Positions 30,831 to 41,722 of a stretch of DNA of 64,000 nt are shown here, one piece after another (position 1 is the first letter of the stretch; every line of letters begins with the position of its first letter). Under the pieces are notes generated by a model. It was not told where the DNA came from and searched no databases. It worked only from the letters and a program-made list of their open reading frames with translations. This stretch comes from Hippopus hippopus. Taxonomy: Eukaryota > Mollusca > Bivalvia > Cardiida > Cardiidae. The stretch spans positions 20,820,999 through 20,884,998 of the forward strand of contig OX328100.1 in assembly GCA_946811185.2 (NCBI GenBank). Direction: 5' to 3'. Made by a program: the position numbers and the translations under genes.

Positions 30831-31485
30831 CTTAAGTTTTGTGTGCTACATAAGGGGTTTATATCTGTATTTAGATATACTTTGTACATGAGGCACCTTC
30901 TATTGACAGAATATAGGTCCAGATCTATATAACGTTAAGATAAGATGAGCAGACGTGTTTCGTATAGCCTAATGCTATATTTTTTAAGCCTGCTGCTGCG
31001 AATTTTGTAATGGGCAATAAAGAGTTAACCTATAAAGCAAATACATCTATGTAGCGCAGTTTTAGGGAATAATGAGTTAACACATAGGGCTAGGGTTGTC
31101 TTAGCGCATAGGCCAAGGCTAAATCAGACATTGTCAATGCAAGCAGTCCCCTAACTGAAGTACAACACCGCGGACGCCTTAAGGCAAACTCCGAACAGAT
31201 GTTCCGATAAAAAGGTCCATTCAGCTTGATGAACTGAAAACAAATGGAATAGCAAGTTGAATTTGTCAATTCTTCCACTTAACTGAACACAAGTAGGGAC
31301 TGATCATCAATTTGATATCTTGTGGTCCTTAAACTCAATTACGTGGAGAACCAAACATGCAAATATGAGTTGTGTTTGCACTCCTTTTTGCCTTTTAAGA
31401 GCGATTTCTTTGGTTATTGCAACCCGTAGAATGTGGAGAATAGTTTTTTTTTTAGGGTTGCTGGTGTTTATGCTGGAAGACTGAA
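30831..31485. other. No feature recognised
   Basis: AT-rich DNA; two ~60-codon reverse ORFs without recognisable similarity. Confidence 0.4.
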
Positions 31486-31489
31486 ACAC

Positions 31490-31555
31490 TGAAGGTCATT
31501 ATTAGACTGCACTAAATGTGCAGTTTGATTGTTAATCTATACCGAATGATACGTG
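31490..31555. mobile_element. Family D hairpin, degenerate
   Basis: GGTCATTATTAGACTGCACT...ATGTGCAGTTTGATTGTTAA and TCTATACCGAATGATACG. Confidence 0.45.
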
Positions 31556-32072
31556 ATAGATACATTACATTATATTTTTTTGCTACGTTTCGTTCCATTC
31601 TAAGATTGGAATTTTCCACAACTATTCTGTGCCGGTTTAGCACATTTTTTTTCCTCGTTGGTACTCAATCTCTTAAACTTTTAGAAAAACGATGTGGGTA
31701 TGCTTTAATTTAAAAAAAAAAAAAGCCCACAGTAATTTCTTTGTTATACTGTAGTAACCTTATTTTAGATATAGAATAATCCAAAGATGTTTCTGTCTGC
31801 TGGATGTTTCTGAACGTTTTATTCAGAAATTCAGCTATGTTATGGTGACCAGTTCACCACTTACATTGCTGGCTATGTTTGCACACGCACAAAGCCAAAA
31901 AAAAAAACATGAAGTAGTGAAAGAGGAATAATTTCTGTCAAAAGTTTTGAATTTCACCAATCGTTGGAAAGATTTAAGGCTAGGCTGTGTTCAAACACAC
32001 AACACCTGCATAACTATCACTGTTCGCTACCACCGAGTTAGCCTACCTAAGGCTAGAGGCAAAGTCCAAACC
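31556..32072. other. No feature recognised
   Basis: Several poly-A/poly-T runs; no gene or repeat family. Confidence 0.4.
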
Positions 32073-32272
32073 TTGGTCCGTATCCACCAATCATTCTAAG
32101 GAACGTTCTTTCTCTTATTCTCCAAAATTTCTAGATTTGAAAGCAACGCAACTTCCGATTGGCTAAACCAGATGGTTTAGCCAATCAGAAGTTGTGTTAC
32201 TTCATATTTAGAAAGTTATGGATAATAACACTAGGAACTTTGTTACGAATGTTTTGTGAATACGGACCCTGG
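32073..32272. mobile_element. Family F palindromic MITE
   Basis: TTGGTCCGTATCCACCAATC and the inverted TTTTGTGAATACGGACC bracket GATTGGCTAAACCAGATGGT and TTAGCCAATCAGAAGTTGTG. The whole element is one imperfect palindrome with an inverted CCAAT pair at its centre. Confidence 0.85.
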
Positions 32273-32567
32273 ACGAATGGATGGGCATTGCAATGGAAAA
32301 ACCTCTGAGTATAGGAAAAAGGGGGCGTGTATATATTGGGAGGTAAGTGATGTCGTGCGTGGAGCCAACGAGGCGTGCTGAAATGATCTTGTCGTGTGCC
32401 AATGCTCATCAGCGCTACTGTCAGGAAGGTAATGTGCCGCGATAATTGAAAACCCAGTCAGGGTTGAAATTGGGTCTCCCCCTGTTGTTTTCGAATTATT
32501 GTAGACGTACGGAACTTGTGTCCTTTTTTGGAACTTGTCGTTTTGTTGGATACGTTTGAATTATGTT

Positions 32568-32796
32568 TTAACCCTTTACCAAACAATCCCTGGTTTTTAC
32601 GACCCTGAGGTATAAGCCTTTTGAAAACATTGTGGGAAAAGGAGAAAATGCTGGTAACCAGCATTTTCTCCTTTTCCCACAATGTTTTCTACCCTGCTGA
32701 AAGCAAATTTCAATTTTTGAGTTATGTCTATTTTGTCGTCTGCAAGTAGTTTCAATTTGGACCAGTCTGTAATTGTGTCGTTTGGTAAAGAGTTAA
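32568..32796 (-). mobile_element. Family A MITE, complete, reverse
   Basis: TTAA at 32568-32571 and 32793-32796; 229 bp. The palindrome at about 32625-32686 is perfectly paired apart from the loop GGTAACC. The right TTAA is also the first four bases of the following family E element. Confidence 0.93.
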
Positions 32797-33149
32797 AGAT
32801 ACATCAATACTCCTTTCAAGGCAGTTTACAGCCAGTTTTTAACCCATTTCATCCTTATTTTATGAAATTATAATTATTCTTGTATCTTCATGCCAAATGT
32901 TGCCCTTGATGACTGCAAGATTGCACTGATTACGACAGATAGAAAATGCATTTAATGTTTTGGAAGCCTTTGGAAGCAATCGCTGTTGTCGTTTCCGGTT
33001 TTAAATGAGGACAAATCGCTAGTGTTTTTCTATCCCTTACACCATATAGATTGGTAATTTGTAAATGTTTACACAGCTTAGCCATTCTACGCACTTTCAA
33101 GTATTAATAGCGTTTTTTTTTTCGCTAGCTGTAAGGATGCATCTTTAAG
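32793..33149 (+). mobile_element. Family E MITE, complete (reference copy)
   Basis: Inverted ends TTAAAGATACATC and GATGCATCTTTAA (TTAA at 33146-33149). Internal markers are GCCAGTTTTTAACCCATTTC, TGCCAAATGTTGCCCTTGAT, CGTTTCCGGTTTTAAATGAG, ACCATATAGATTGGTAATTT and GTTTACACAGCTTAGCCATT. About 357 bp, non-coding. The TTAA ends suggest the same type of transposase as family A, but the terminal bases differ. Confidence 0.85.
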
Positions 33150-33278
33150 GCCGATATAGTGCAATGCATCAGTTATTTTTAGCTCTCACACTTATGAACG
33201 GAACATGCAGTATAATTTTGATCTACATTATCTATTATTTCAATCAAGACAATGGCCTGAAGATGTGTTTATTGCTCT

Positions 33279-33506
33279 TTTTTATTACCAAACGACAAAA
33301 TATTGGACTCTACCAAATTGAAAGTATTTGTAGACGACAGAATAAATGTGGTTCAGTATACGAGTTATTTCTTTAATAAGGTAGAAAACATGGTGGGAAC
33401 AGGAGAAAATGCTGGTTACCAGCATTTTCTCCTTTTCACACAACGTTTTCAAATGACATTTTTTTCAGGGTCGGTAAAACTCGTGATTATGTGATAAAGG
33501 GTAAAT
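33279..33506 (+). mobile_element. Family A MITE
   Basis: TTACCAAACGACAAAATATT, TTGAAAGTATTTGTAGACGA, palindrome around GCTGGTTACCAGC with one GGGAACAGG change, and the right end TTATGTGATAAAGGGTAAA. Confidence 0.85.
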
Positions 33507-33553
33507 GACATTGCGTTTTTGATGATGAGGGAAAAAGGTCGAATAGATATAAT

Positions 33554-33791
33554 TGGCTTTCAAGACACGAAAAGGGGAATTCGGACATTTGCGCAAATTG
33601 TCGTCTGGGATAAGCCTGCACGGTCCGCGCAGGCTAATCCGAGACGGTACTTTACGACTACTTTAGATTTTATGCTACAGTAGACTTGCGCAAAACAGAA
33701 AATTACATAAAAACGGAAAGTGTCGTTGCGGATTCGAGACCGGACACTTTACGCAAATGTCCGAATGTCCCTTTTCGCGGGTTGCAGGCCA
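33554..33791 (-). mobile_element. Family C MITE
   Basis: TGGCTTTCAAGACACGAAAA to TTCGCGGGTTGCAGGCCA. The first hairpin is GATAAGCCTGCACGG...GCGCAGGCTAATCCG; the second is reduced. The order CTACAGTAGACTTGCGCAAA shows reverse orientation. It ends 4 bp before the next family B element. Confidence 0.85.
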
Positions 33792-33795
33792 TATA

Positions 33796-34058
33796 TAAGC
33801 CATGCGCTGGCAAATGGGGCTGAATGCATCTCCATGATCCATGATACCAAGCAAGCCATCATCGTAATTGTAAAACCATGAAATATATAGTCTTTTACAA
33901 CCGACTGAACTATGAGGTACACTACTCCTTTGACATGCAGAAAAATTACCAAAAGCAAAAAGTTTCGGCCCAGGTCAGCCTGCGCGGACTGCGCAGGCTG
34001 ACCTGGGTTGATACTTTTTGCAGATGCATTAAGCCCTCGTTTCACAGAGCAAGGCTCA
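33796..34058 (+). mobile_element. Family B MITE, complete
   Basis: TAAGCCATGCGCTGGCAAAT to CACAGAGCAAGGCTCA. The hairpin has an intact core (CAGGTCAGCCTGCGC...GCGCAGGCTGACCTG). It directly follows a family C element (TA-rich junction at 33792-33795). Confidence 0.88.
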
Positions 34059-34359
34059 TTTATTTTAAGGCATCACCAGAGTTAACAAGCAAGGTTCGTA
34101 AAACTGAAACATTAGATGCGGGACTTTAAATGCCTTCTTGATTGACAGTCAGCTTCACTGTAAAAATGTAATTACCACAAAAAGCTATGATTTACGAGCA
34201 GGGTGGTCGGGTAAAATAGACCCGTAACAGCATTATTAATATTCATTGACGGTGATAACGTCCACCATCAGCAGGTTCCGGGATGTGTTACTTTTGTGTC
34301 AAGGTGCTTGATAAAATCAAAGGACTCAAAGTCCTGAAAAGCGGGTTTGTGTAACAGAA

Positions 34360-34586
34360 TTAACCCTTTACCAAACAATCCCTGGTTTTTACGACCCCGA
34401 GGAAAATACCTCTGAAAACACTGTGGGAAAAGGAGAAAATGCTGGTAACCAGCATTTTCTCCTTTTCCAACAATGTTTTCTACTCTTCCAAAGTCAAGTT
34501 TCCATTTTTGAGTCACGTTATTTTGTCGTCTGTAAATGCTTTCAATTTGGACCAAACTAAGATTTTGTCATTTGGTAAAGAGTTAA
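34360..34586 (-). mobile_element. Family A MITE, complete, reverse
   Basis: TTAACCCTTTACCAAACAAT at the left, TTTGTCATTTGGTAAAGAGTTAA at the right, and a palindrome with loop GGTAACC. Close relative of the copy at 32568. Confidence 0.92.
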
Positions 34587-34641
34587 GGTATGACATAGTG
34601 TGATGATAAATAAAATTTTCATTCCATGTAATACATGGATA

Positions 34642-34907
34642 TGAGCCATGCTCTGACAAAAGGGGGCTTAATGCATCTCCGTGATCCATGGTACCAAGCA
34701 AGCCGTCACATACTTATGAATCCATAATATCCACCTTTTTTTTAAACAACCAACTTAATCATTAGATAGACTGGTCCTTGGGCATACAGAATATTGACCA
34801 ATAGCGAAAAGTTTCGGCCCAGGTCAGCCTGCGCGGACTGCGCAGGCTGACCTGGGTCGATATTTTTCGCAGATGCATTAAGCCTCCTTTTCACAGAGCA
34901 TGGCTCA
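34642..34907 (+). mobile_element. Family B MITE, complete
   Basis: TGAGCCATGCTCTGACAAAA to CACAGAGCATGGCTCA, with TA on both outer sides (a possible target duplication). The hairpin GCCCAGGTCAGCC...GGCTGACCTGGGTC is essentially perfect. Confidence 0.92.
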
Positions 34908-36464
34908 TATGTAATTGATTAGTCGAGTTAGCAAGGACAAGGAAAGTCGAAGTTATTCTTTCAAGTGAGCAGCGCAATAACTGTGATATTATTGCTTATA
35001 AACGAAATGTAATTTGACCAATCAATCCGACACGGTTTTCAGCTGGGTAACGACAAAAGCAAGGTTAGGGTGCACTACCTAAAACTGAAAGTAAAATGAG
35101 TACAGTGCAAGCATGTAAATGAGAGTATTTGGTTCCGGTCAGACCGATCAAAGTAAACGGATTTGCTAGTCAAATCCGCTAGATAGTGTGGAAATCTCGA
35201 TTGTCTTTGAACATGAAATTAGTTGAGAATATCGATTATTTTGAGATATATTGGTTTGAACGTTACTGTCATAGGAAAGAAGTATAGAAGCAGTTTTCAT
35301 TGCGTTGTTTGGGAGTTCAATGATGGTATACTCCGCTTTGCACTTGGAGAGAAATATTTAATCACAGAACTACCCTTATTTTCGGTGCAATACAGCCATT
35401 ACGAATTTTCTTATCTTACACACGTTTGAGGTAAGCAATTAGTGTCGTATTTGGTCAACACTCTGAAATCATACTCCTCATTTCTTTAACATTGCTGACC
35501 CAGATTTCTCTGTGAAAGTAGGCCTGTCAAAATTTATGATCATGACAAAGCTGCCAATTTTATCAAAGCTGCCAATTTTATCATCTTTAGATTCAAAACA
35601 AAATCATTATATGCAAGTTTCTTTTGGAATAATTTTTCGCCCGTCATGTACCTGTCAATAAAGCGAAAATACAGGCTAGGCTTTATATAAATTTCATACA
35701 CAATGTACACGAAGGCCCATGTTTTAACACATCATGAACTAACATTCTTAGTTATGTGATAAAAAGAAACTGGCAATCGTTGGCTTTTGTGGTAAAATTT
35801 TTATCGAAATCGTCTACTAAAATATGTTATTTATCTCGCCAAATGCTTAGTAGCGCTTAGTAACTTTTCTTCTAGACTTGTTTAATAGAATTCTATCTCA
35901 AATGCCAACTCATATCAGACCCTTTATTATCTTGTCTAAAACTGCTGCTATAACTGACCTGCTTGACGTTTACAAATACATTTACCTGTCGCAGTTTTTT
36001 TCTTGTACTAGAATGTAAAAGGTTTAAAATGCATTCTAAGTAATGATTGGGTAAGGTTTGCATGCATTCTATATTATTAGTCATTCCATCCATCAGGATA
36101 ACCGCAACGATAATTATATTTGTTTTATATGTTCCATTTCTGTAATCATTGCGACAGGCTATTGTGTTTTGTTGAATGCTCAGTGGCGGCCCCTTTAATT
36201 CACTTTGGTAAAATACACAGACTTTGGCATTTCAGAAAAATAGACTGTGTCATATAAAAATGATGACTTTGTGACACATCCTCAGTTTAACGTGAAACCA
36301 AGGAGCACCACGAATGCTTTTAGCTATGCATCGTTTTTGGCGCCTTTGTTATCTAAAGGAGTTCCATACCAAAATCTGCGTTATGATTGAGGAAGAATAG
36401 ATTTCCAGAACTATAGTTATACTTCACAATTTTTAGGGCAACTAAAATTGCTTTCGACCATAAT
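34908..36464. other. ~1.5 kb without recognised gene or repeat
   Basis: The longest MITE-free interval in the left two thirds. It contains a 10-bp duplicated TGCCAATTTTATCA/AAGC block near 35550-35580, and a donor-like GAG/GTAAGC at ~35430 without a credible exon beside it. The 68-codon ORF at 35223-35429 has no recognisable similarity. Confidence 0.4.
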
Positions 36465-36530
36465 AGTATGCATGCAGAGATGAGACTGTACAAAAAGTTC
36501 TTATCTGATCTTGAACTTACATGGTCCGAT
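36465..36530. mobile_element. Family D hairpin, degenerate
   Basis: GTATGCATGCAGAGATGAGA...TTATCTGATCTTGAACTTAC and TGGTCCGATATTGAATGG. Confidence 0.5.
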
Positions 36531-36544
36531 ATTGAATGGGGTAA

Positions 36545-36860
36545 GTTTACAGATACATCTATACTCCTGTTTTAAAACCGTTTCATCTTTATTTTATCAA
36601 ACTATAGTCATACTTTTATCTTCGTGCCAATTGTTGCCCCTGACGGTTGTAAAGTTGCATACATTACGACTGATAGAAAATGCATTTCTTTTTCTTTGGG
36701 CCATCAAAGAAACCACTTGTGACGTTTCCGGTTTTAAATATAAGATTTCCGGTATATGAAGTTATCCCGTACATCATATATTTCTGTAATTCATCTATGT
36801 TTTATACAGCTGACTAAATTTTGGATCATGCTACGGTCTATCAAACTTTTACAGCGTTTT
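36545..36860 (+). mobile_element. Family E MITE, diverged
   Basis: CAGATACATCTATACTCCTG, CGTGCCAATTGTTGCCCCTG, ATTACGACTGATAGAAAATG, CGTTTCCGGTTTTAAATATA and TCATCTATGTTTTATACAGC match the copy at 32793 over most of its length. The right terminus is not clear. Confidence 0.75.
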
Positions 36861-37232
36861 TTCTCTCTGGCTGGTAAGGCCAATTCAGGATGTAACTTTA
36901 AAACTACGCATGGAATAACAACGATTATGCTTCTCTCTTTTAGCCAATTCAAATAAAGTAGCAGGTTCACATCAGGAGGTATTGGCTCTGCCATTGGTAT
37001 CATTTTGTTATAGAGCGTCCGACGTTTTCCTCATTTAATGACAACGTGCTTTGATACATCATAAAAACCATCCTATTTAATTGAATTATAGTTGATTTGT
37101 CGCTCAATTTGGGATTCATATATTGATTTTGCCCGCTTTTGTTAGTTTGTTTTATTAGATTAATATGCTGCGCTCAGAAACGGATATTTTATAGAACTCG
37201 GTATATGATTCTCTGAAATGTAGTATCAGATG

Positions 37233-37464
37233 GCAAAACTCTTTACCAAACGACAAAAAATGTAGACTTGTCCAAATTGAAAGCATTAACAGACGACAAT
37301 TCAAATATGGCAAAAATGGTGAAATTTGTCTTTGATAGAGTAGAAAACATTGTGGGAAAAGGAGAAAATGCTGGTTACCAGCATTTTCTCCTTTTCCCAC
37401 AATGTTTTCAAAAGGATTCTTTCGCAAGGTCGTTAAAATCTGCATTGTGTGGTGAAAGGGTTAA
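37233..37464 (+). mobile_element. Family A MITE, near complete
   Basis: CTCTTTACCAAACGACAAAA, TTGAAAGCATTAACAGACGA, CTTTGATAGAGTAGAAAACA, a perfectly paired palindrome at about 37347-37409, and TGTGTGGTGAAAGGGTTAA. The two ORFs on opposite strands through it are by-products of the palindrome. Confidence 0.92.
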
Positions 37465-37925
37465 AGTTTCATGGTTACGTTTCGAATTGATGAATCAAGA
37501 ACAGGTTACTTTATATCCTTCATGTTGAACTTATACTGTAGTTTTAGGTAATGCTATTTTATCACCCCATTGATGTGATATGCTCGGACTTTCTAACATA
37601 CATGTTAGTTTGTCACCTGTGATGAAGGTCTCCTGTGACGAAAGCCTTGGACGAAAGTACTCCATTGTTTGACATGAAGAAATGGTTGGTTATTCCGTTA
37701 ACTGGTTTGAACTTGATGTTGCGTCTGGACTAGATTTAAAAAAAAAAAACTTTGGTTATGTTTCAGTTCCTCACCTTTTCATCTTGTACCTTTTCAGGGT
37801 TAACAGTAACATTACGAACAATTTAAAAAAAAAAACAGTTAATTACTGCTGAACAAATCACCCTTATTTCTAAACATTAACCTGCATTAGATAAACTGGA
37901 AGCGAATCTTGTTGTCTCTTTACCT
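37465..37925. other. No feature recognised
   Basis: AT-rich spacer with poly-A runs; nothing recognised. Confidence 0.4.
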
Positions 37926-38162
37926 TTTAGTTCTTCACCAGACGACAAAAATGTACATACACGTATGTCCAAATTGAGAGCGTTTGCAGACGACATTTCA
38001 AATTTGGCTCAAATGATGAAATTTGCCTGTAATATGGTCGAAAACATTGTGAGAAGAAGGAAAAATGATGGTTACCAGCATCTTTTCGTATTCCCGAAAT
38101 GTTTTCAAAAGGCTTCTTTCTTATAGTCGTTAAAACTTTCGATTGTATCGTAAAGGGTTTTA
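37926..38162 (+). mobile_element. Family A MITE, diverged
   Basis: GTTCTTCACCAGACGACAAA, GAGAGCGTTTGCAGACGACA, a worn palindrome around GATGGTTACCAGCATC, and CGATTGTATCGTAAAGGGTTT. Confidence 0.82.
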
Positions 38163-38597
38163 GATGCTCTCGTATCCTCCACCCCATTTGCCTCCGTCAC
38201 TCACTTTTTTAATCGCGTCTTACATCGTTTCCGTGGCAACAAAGACCGACCTTGTTCCGTATTAGAAAAACAAAGACAGGTGGACAATAAGGAAACCTTG
38301 GTTTTCAAGATTTCTTTATACTGACTTTTATTGCACTTTGACAAAAGGATCGTTGATTTCACAGAGCACTAGGAACATTACTCCCAAATGTATAGAATTC
38401 CATGGTTTTTATAGGCCCGTGTGCCATACTGATACATTCCAACAGTTTAATGGTCTCATGTCACATTTTTACCTCACTTTTATCTCTGAAGATCACGTAT
38501 CGTGACTTTTCCATATCTTTAATACTTATATTATTTTTAAACCAATGCTTCTAGTTACATAAGGTCCATAATTCGTCACCGCATAAGCATTTTATTG

Positions 38598-38630
38598 TCT
38601 TGAGAGAGAGAGAGAGAGAGAGAGAGAGGA
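38598..38630. repeat. (GA)n microsatellite
   Basis: About 14 GA units followed by a purine-rich stretch. Confidence 0.95.
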
Positions 38631-38765
38631 AGGAAAAGGGGGGTGCCGCTTTACTGCTCTTTTCTACACAGTGTCTTCCCCAAATACAAGAGCGGTATAA
38701 TCTTGTCTGAATGCCTGTTAGGCATCATAACCAAATTGCTGAATGCATGGGATCTGGAGTCATGG

Positions 38766-39110
38766 CTTAACCGTTGTTTAAATACGGAAACACAGATGAC
38801 TATTGTGCAACCGATAAAGGGGCATTCGGACATTTGCGTAAATTGTCGTCTCGGATCAGCCTGCGCAATCCGCGCATGCTAATCCGAGACGGCACTTTAC
38901 GACTTATACGACAAAATTAAGATTTTGTGCTACAGTAGACTAGAGCAAAACAGAAAATTACATAAAAACGAAGAGTGTCTTTTGGTAGTCCACGCAGGCT
39001 GATCAGAGATGACACTACGCAAATGTCCGAATGTCCCTTTTCGCGTGTTGCAGGCCATATAATGGTGGCACAGTAGTCATCTGTGTTTCCTAATCTAAAC
39101 AACGGTTAAG
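38766..39110. repeat. Outer inverted repeat enclosing a family C element
   Basis: The left arm (38766-38812; CTTAACCGTTGTTTAAATAC, GGAAACACAGATGACTATTG) pairs with the right arm (39063-39110; CAGTAGTCATCTGTGTTTCC, CTAAACAACGGTTAAG). The enclosed ~250 bp is a family C copy. The arms are not part of other C copies here. Confidence 0.85.
38815..39058 (-). mobile_element. Family C MITE, left end worn
   Basis: AAAGGGGCATTCGGACATTT to TTCGCGTGTTGCAGGCCA. The first hairpin is GGATCAGCCTGCGC...GCGCATGCTAATCC; the second is eroded. The outermost TGGCCTGCAACACGCG of the left end is missing where the outer inverted repeat begins. Confidence 0.85.
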
Positions 39111-39206
39111 AAAAGGTGTTGAGCACCATCATATCCAAATCTTTCTCCTGTCTGTCAGTTTCTGTTTGAATTAACAATGTACTAGGCTACACAATTATAT
39201 TACAAA
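39111..39206. other. Short spacer, nothing recognised
   Basis: About 100 bp between elements with no features. Confidence 0.4.
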
Positions 39207-39385
39207 TATTTTCAGACGGCAGATATAATGTGGTTCAGATGAAGAGATTTGGGGTTTAAAGAGAAGAAAAAAATAACAGGAAAGGAATGAAATATTGGTT
39301 ACCAATAGTTTCTGCGTTTGCACAAAGTATTTGATATCCACCGTCAGGGTCGAAAAACATGGGATCGTATGATAATGGATTCAGG
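39207..39385 (+). mobile_element. Family A MITE, strongly diverged
   Basis: TTTTCAGACGGCAGATATAA, ATATTGGTTACCAATAGTTT, CCGTCAGGGTCGAAAAACAT and GATCGTATGATAATGGATT keep the order of family A features. The palindrome is mostly lost. Confidence 0.6.
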
Positions 39386-40897
39386 GGACTTCTGGAGTCA
39401 TGAGCAGACCGGAAGTATATGATAGGAACCAATATAGTAGTTATTTCTTGGGTGGTCGATGTCTGGACTTGTAGCCTGTACTCAGTAGGACTGTTGCGGT
39501 GGCAGTTATATGCGCGGCAGATAGATATCGTAGATCAGCTGTCAAGATAAAGTCCCTAGTAGGTACTACTGGTCAAAGGAGCTCCTTGTTTCATATCTTC
39601 TTTTTTCTAAATTTATAAAAAAAAAAAGAGAGACCGTTATATTTTAGTAAGTTGCCTTCATACGGTCTTTTTTCTCTCGATAACTAGGTTCTTCATTAAT
39701 ATTTTATTAAGCATTATGTTACTTTTCTTAAAGGGCCGCATCAGATAAAATTGTTGAAATGTTGCAAATAAGCAAGTCAGCCTGTCACACACACAATACG
39801 CCGGATGTTTATTCTACCAACAAAAGAAGAGGTCTGAGTTGGGGGGGGGGGTTGTCAAGGACTTCTACTGAAGGCCATCTTTATGTCCAAAGTGAAGTTT
39901 GGAAATGAATATAGGTCACGACTCTCAGTTTCCGTCCGGCGACCAAAATGACAAGTTGTAGCGACTGAAAAAAAATACGCGAATACCTATGTTGGTTTTC
40001 TGTCAGTTTCTACCCAGTTTGTTTTACCGCTGACTTTGTTCTGTTCAGCTATCAACAGCATTTCAGTCATAATACAGTTACGCTGATTTATACCTTACTT
40101 TGTTTCTTTAGAGCTAGCGAGCTGAGATTCTGTTGTACCTCCTCCAAGGTCACTTCAAGTGAGAATAAATATTTCCAATGAAAAAAACCGAAGCATAGAC
40201 GTTTAAAGTGTGATCATGGTTTTTAAGCAATCCCTTTCATATGCGTATATAATCAAGATATTTGTATGAAGGATTGAAAATCAGTTGCCTAGTAAGAAAG
40301 ATGTTTCCAGATCCAGTAAAAAATAGACAGAAATACGTTCACAAGCTGACCTGCAGTTCCTGAAATGTGAAGGTAATGAAGGAAATGGGGTTAAACTTTG
40401 GACTAACAGGTGAAAACATAAAAAGGCCTGAGAAAAAAAAAATGGGGAAATAGAACTTTTGCTAACTAAAATTATTTCTGGAACTTTCACAAAAATATAT
40501 CGCCCCTTTCTAAAATTCTCCTCAGATATGACGAACTCTGCTCGAAGTCCCCTTTTGGGACATGAAGGTGCTAATGGCGATCATTATCACCCCTCTACAT
40601 GAAAAGGGAGTCAGGTTGCCCCACCTTCTGGGGATTAAAGATTGCTTATTTTGTTGTTAGTATTGGCTTGAAAATGAACTACCATAGGTTAACACAGTTA
40701 GCCTGCTTTGCTTGAAATGAACTTGAATTGTGCCAGGACTGATGGTAAATGCACAAGCTGACACCGTTAATTGAGGATGATGCAGAATTTTCGGTATTTT
40801 AAATTGAAAAGCCGAAAGGGGAGGGGGACGTTTTGTTCGATATAGTGCTCGGTTGATTTTAGAAAATGTAATGGAATGATTTCCGTGTAGGTTTAGT
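39386..40897. other. ~1.5 kb without recognised gene or repeat
   Basis: Unique-looking sequence with a G10 tract (39841-39850). No coding frame recognised. Confidence 0.4.
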
Positions 40898-40920
40898 GGG
40901 GGGGGGGGGGGGGGGGGGGG
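40898..40920. repeat. Poly-G tract, 23 G
   Basis: Uninterrupted run of 23 G. Such tracts can form quadruplexes and are prone to sequencing-length error. Confidence 0.9.
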
Positions 40921-41044
40921 TTAATTTACACAGAAGGTAGTTATTTTCTTACATTTATCCTTTGATGAGTGAGGGGCTCTGAAGCTACACTACAATCGCA
41001 GATTACTTTACAGAATATAAAGAATGTTCTGTATAATTGAATGA

Positions 41045-41135
41045 TGTCCTGCGAAAAGGGGGCTTAATGCATCTGCATCTGCAAAAAGTACTGACTCATG
41101 TCAGCCTGCACAGTCTGCGCAGTCTGATATGGGTA
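41045..41135 (-). mobile_element. Family B MITE fragment
   Basis: GCGAAAAGGGGGCTTAATGC, a doubled CATCTG, AAAAAGTACTGACTCATGTC and AGCCTGCACAGTCTGCGCAG, ending after the hairpin. Confidence 0.75.
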
Positions 41136-41340
41136 CTGAGTGAATTTCACATACTTCGACCAAAGTTTGAAATGAAATAAGCCTCTCCTGTGACACTTTA
41201 GTTGAATTCTTTCTATACTTGTGCTATAATTGACAACTTGACAAAATACTGTGTTTGCTTCATTACTCGTAAGAAGACGGGGATAGTTCGAAGTGGCTCA
41301 AAGTGGTCCCTGTTGTTGCCTTTTTAGTCCATTACAATAG

Positions 41341-41406
41341 GCCGCATTGTACCAAGTAAGTGACAATGGACGTAACGTTGATTGTTGCGTATTTGGTACA
41401 ATGCGG
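41341..41406. repeat. 66-bp hairpin
   Basis: GCCGCATTGTACCAAGTAAG and the inverted TATTTGGTACAATGCGG pair over their length, with the inner GACAATGGACGTAACG / GTTGATTGTTGCG only partly paired. It lies just before a family A relic but shares no sequence with it. Confidence 0.7.
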
Positions 41407-41427
41407 TGCGTTTGACTTACTCCTTCT

Positions 41428-41570
41428 TAAAACGATCTGTGGTTTTACGGTCCTGATCGGGAAAGCTTTTGAAACATTGTGGGAAAATGTAAAAAATGCT
41501 GGATATTTAACCAGGATTTTGTCCTTTTCCAACAAGGCTCAGTACCTTTCCATGGTAAGTCATATCATTT
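41428..41570 (-). mobile_element. Family A MITE, degenerate
   Basis: AACGATCTGTGGTTTTACGG, GGAAAGCTTTTGAAACATTG, and a worn palindrome (GCTGGATATTTAACCAGGAT). The right half is missing. Confidence 0.65.
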
Positions 41571-41647
41571 GAACTACAATTAAGTTTGTTCGTACAATAG
41601 ACGGCACAAGAATAGACAATAGACGTACAATAGACGACACAAGACGC

Positions 41648-41722
41648 TTTTGTGGACAGTGTAGATCAGGATCAGACTTCACAAAACGTGCAGTCTGATC
41701 TCTGATTTACATTGTCCACTAT
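41648..41722. mobile_element. Family D hairpin
   Basis: GTGGACAGTGTAGATCAGGA, core GATCAGACTTCAC...GTGCAGTCTGATC, then TCTGATTTACATTGTCCAC. Preceded by a short duplicated ATAGACG/ACAATAGAC stretch (about 41598-41645). Confidence 0.72.

Noticed and set aside
34642..34907. Assigning family B to Tc1/mariner on TA flanks
   Set aside because: TA flanks are clear at this copy but not at several others (5979, 42993, 56072), so the superfamily is left open.
35223..35435. Exon ending at GAG/GTAAGC
   Set aside because: The long frame stops before the donor and the alternative frame is only ~23 codons with no recognisable family.
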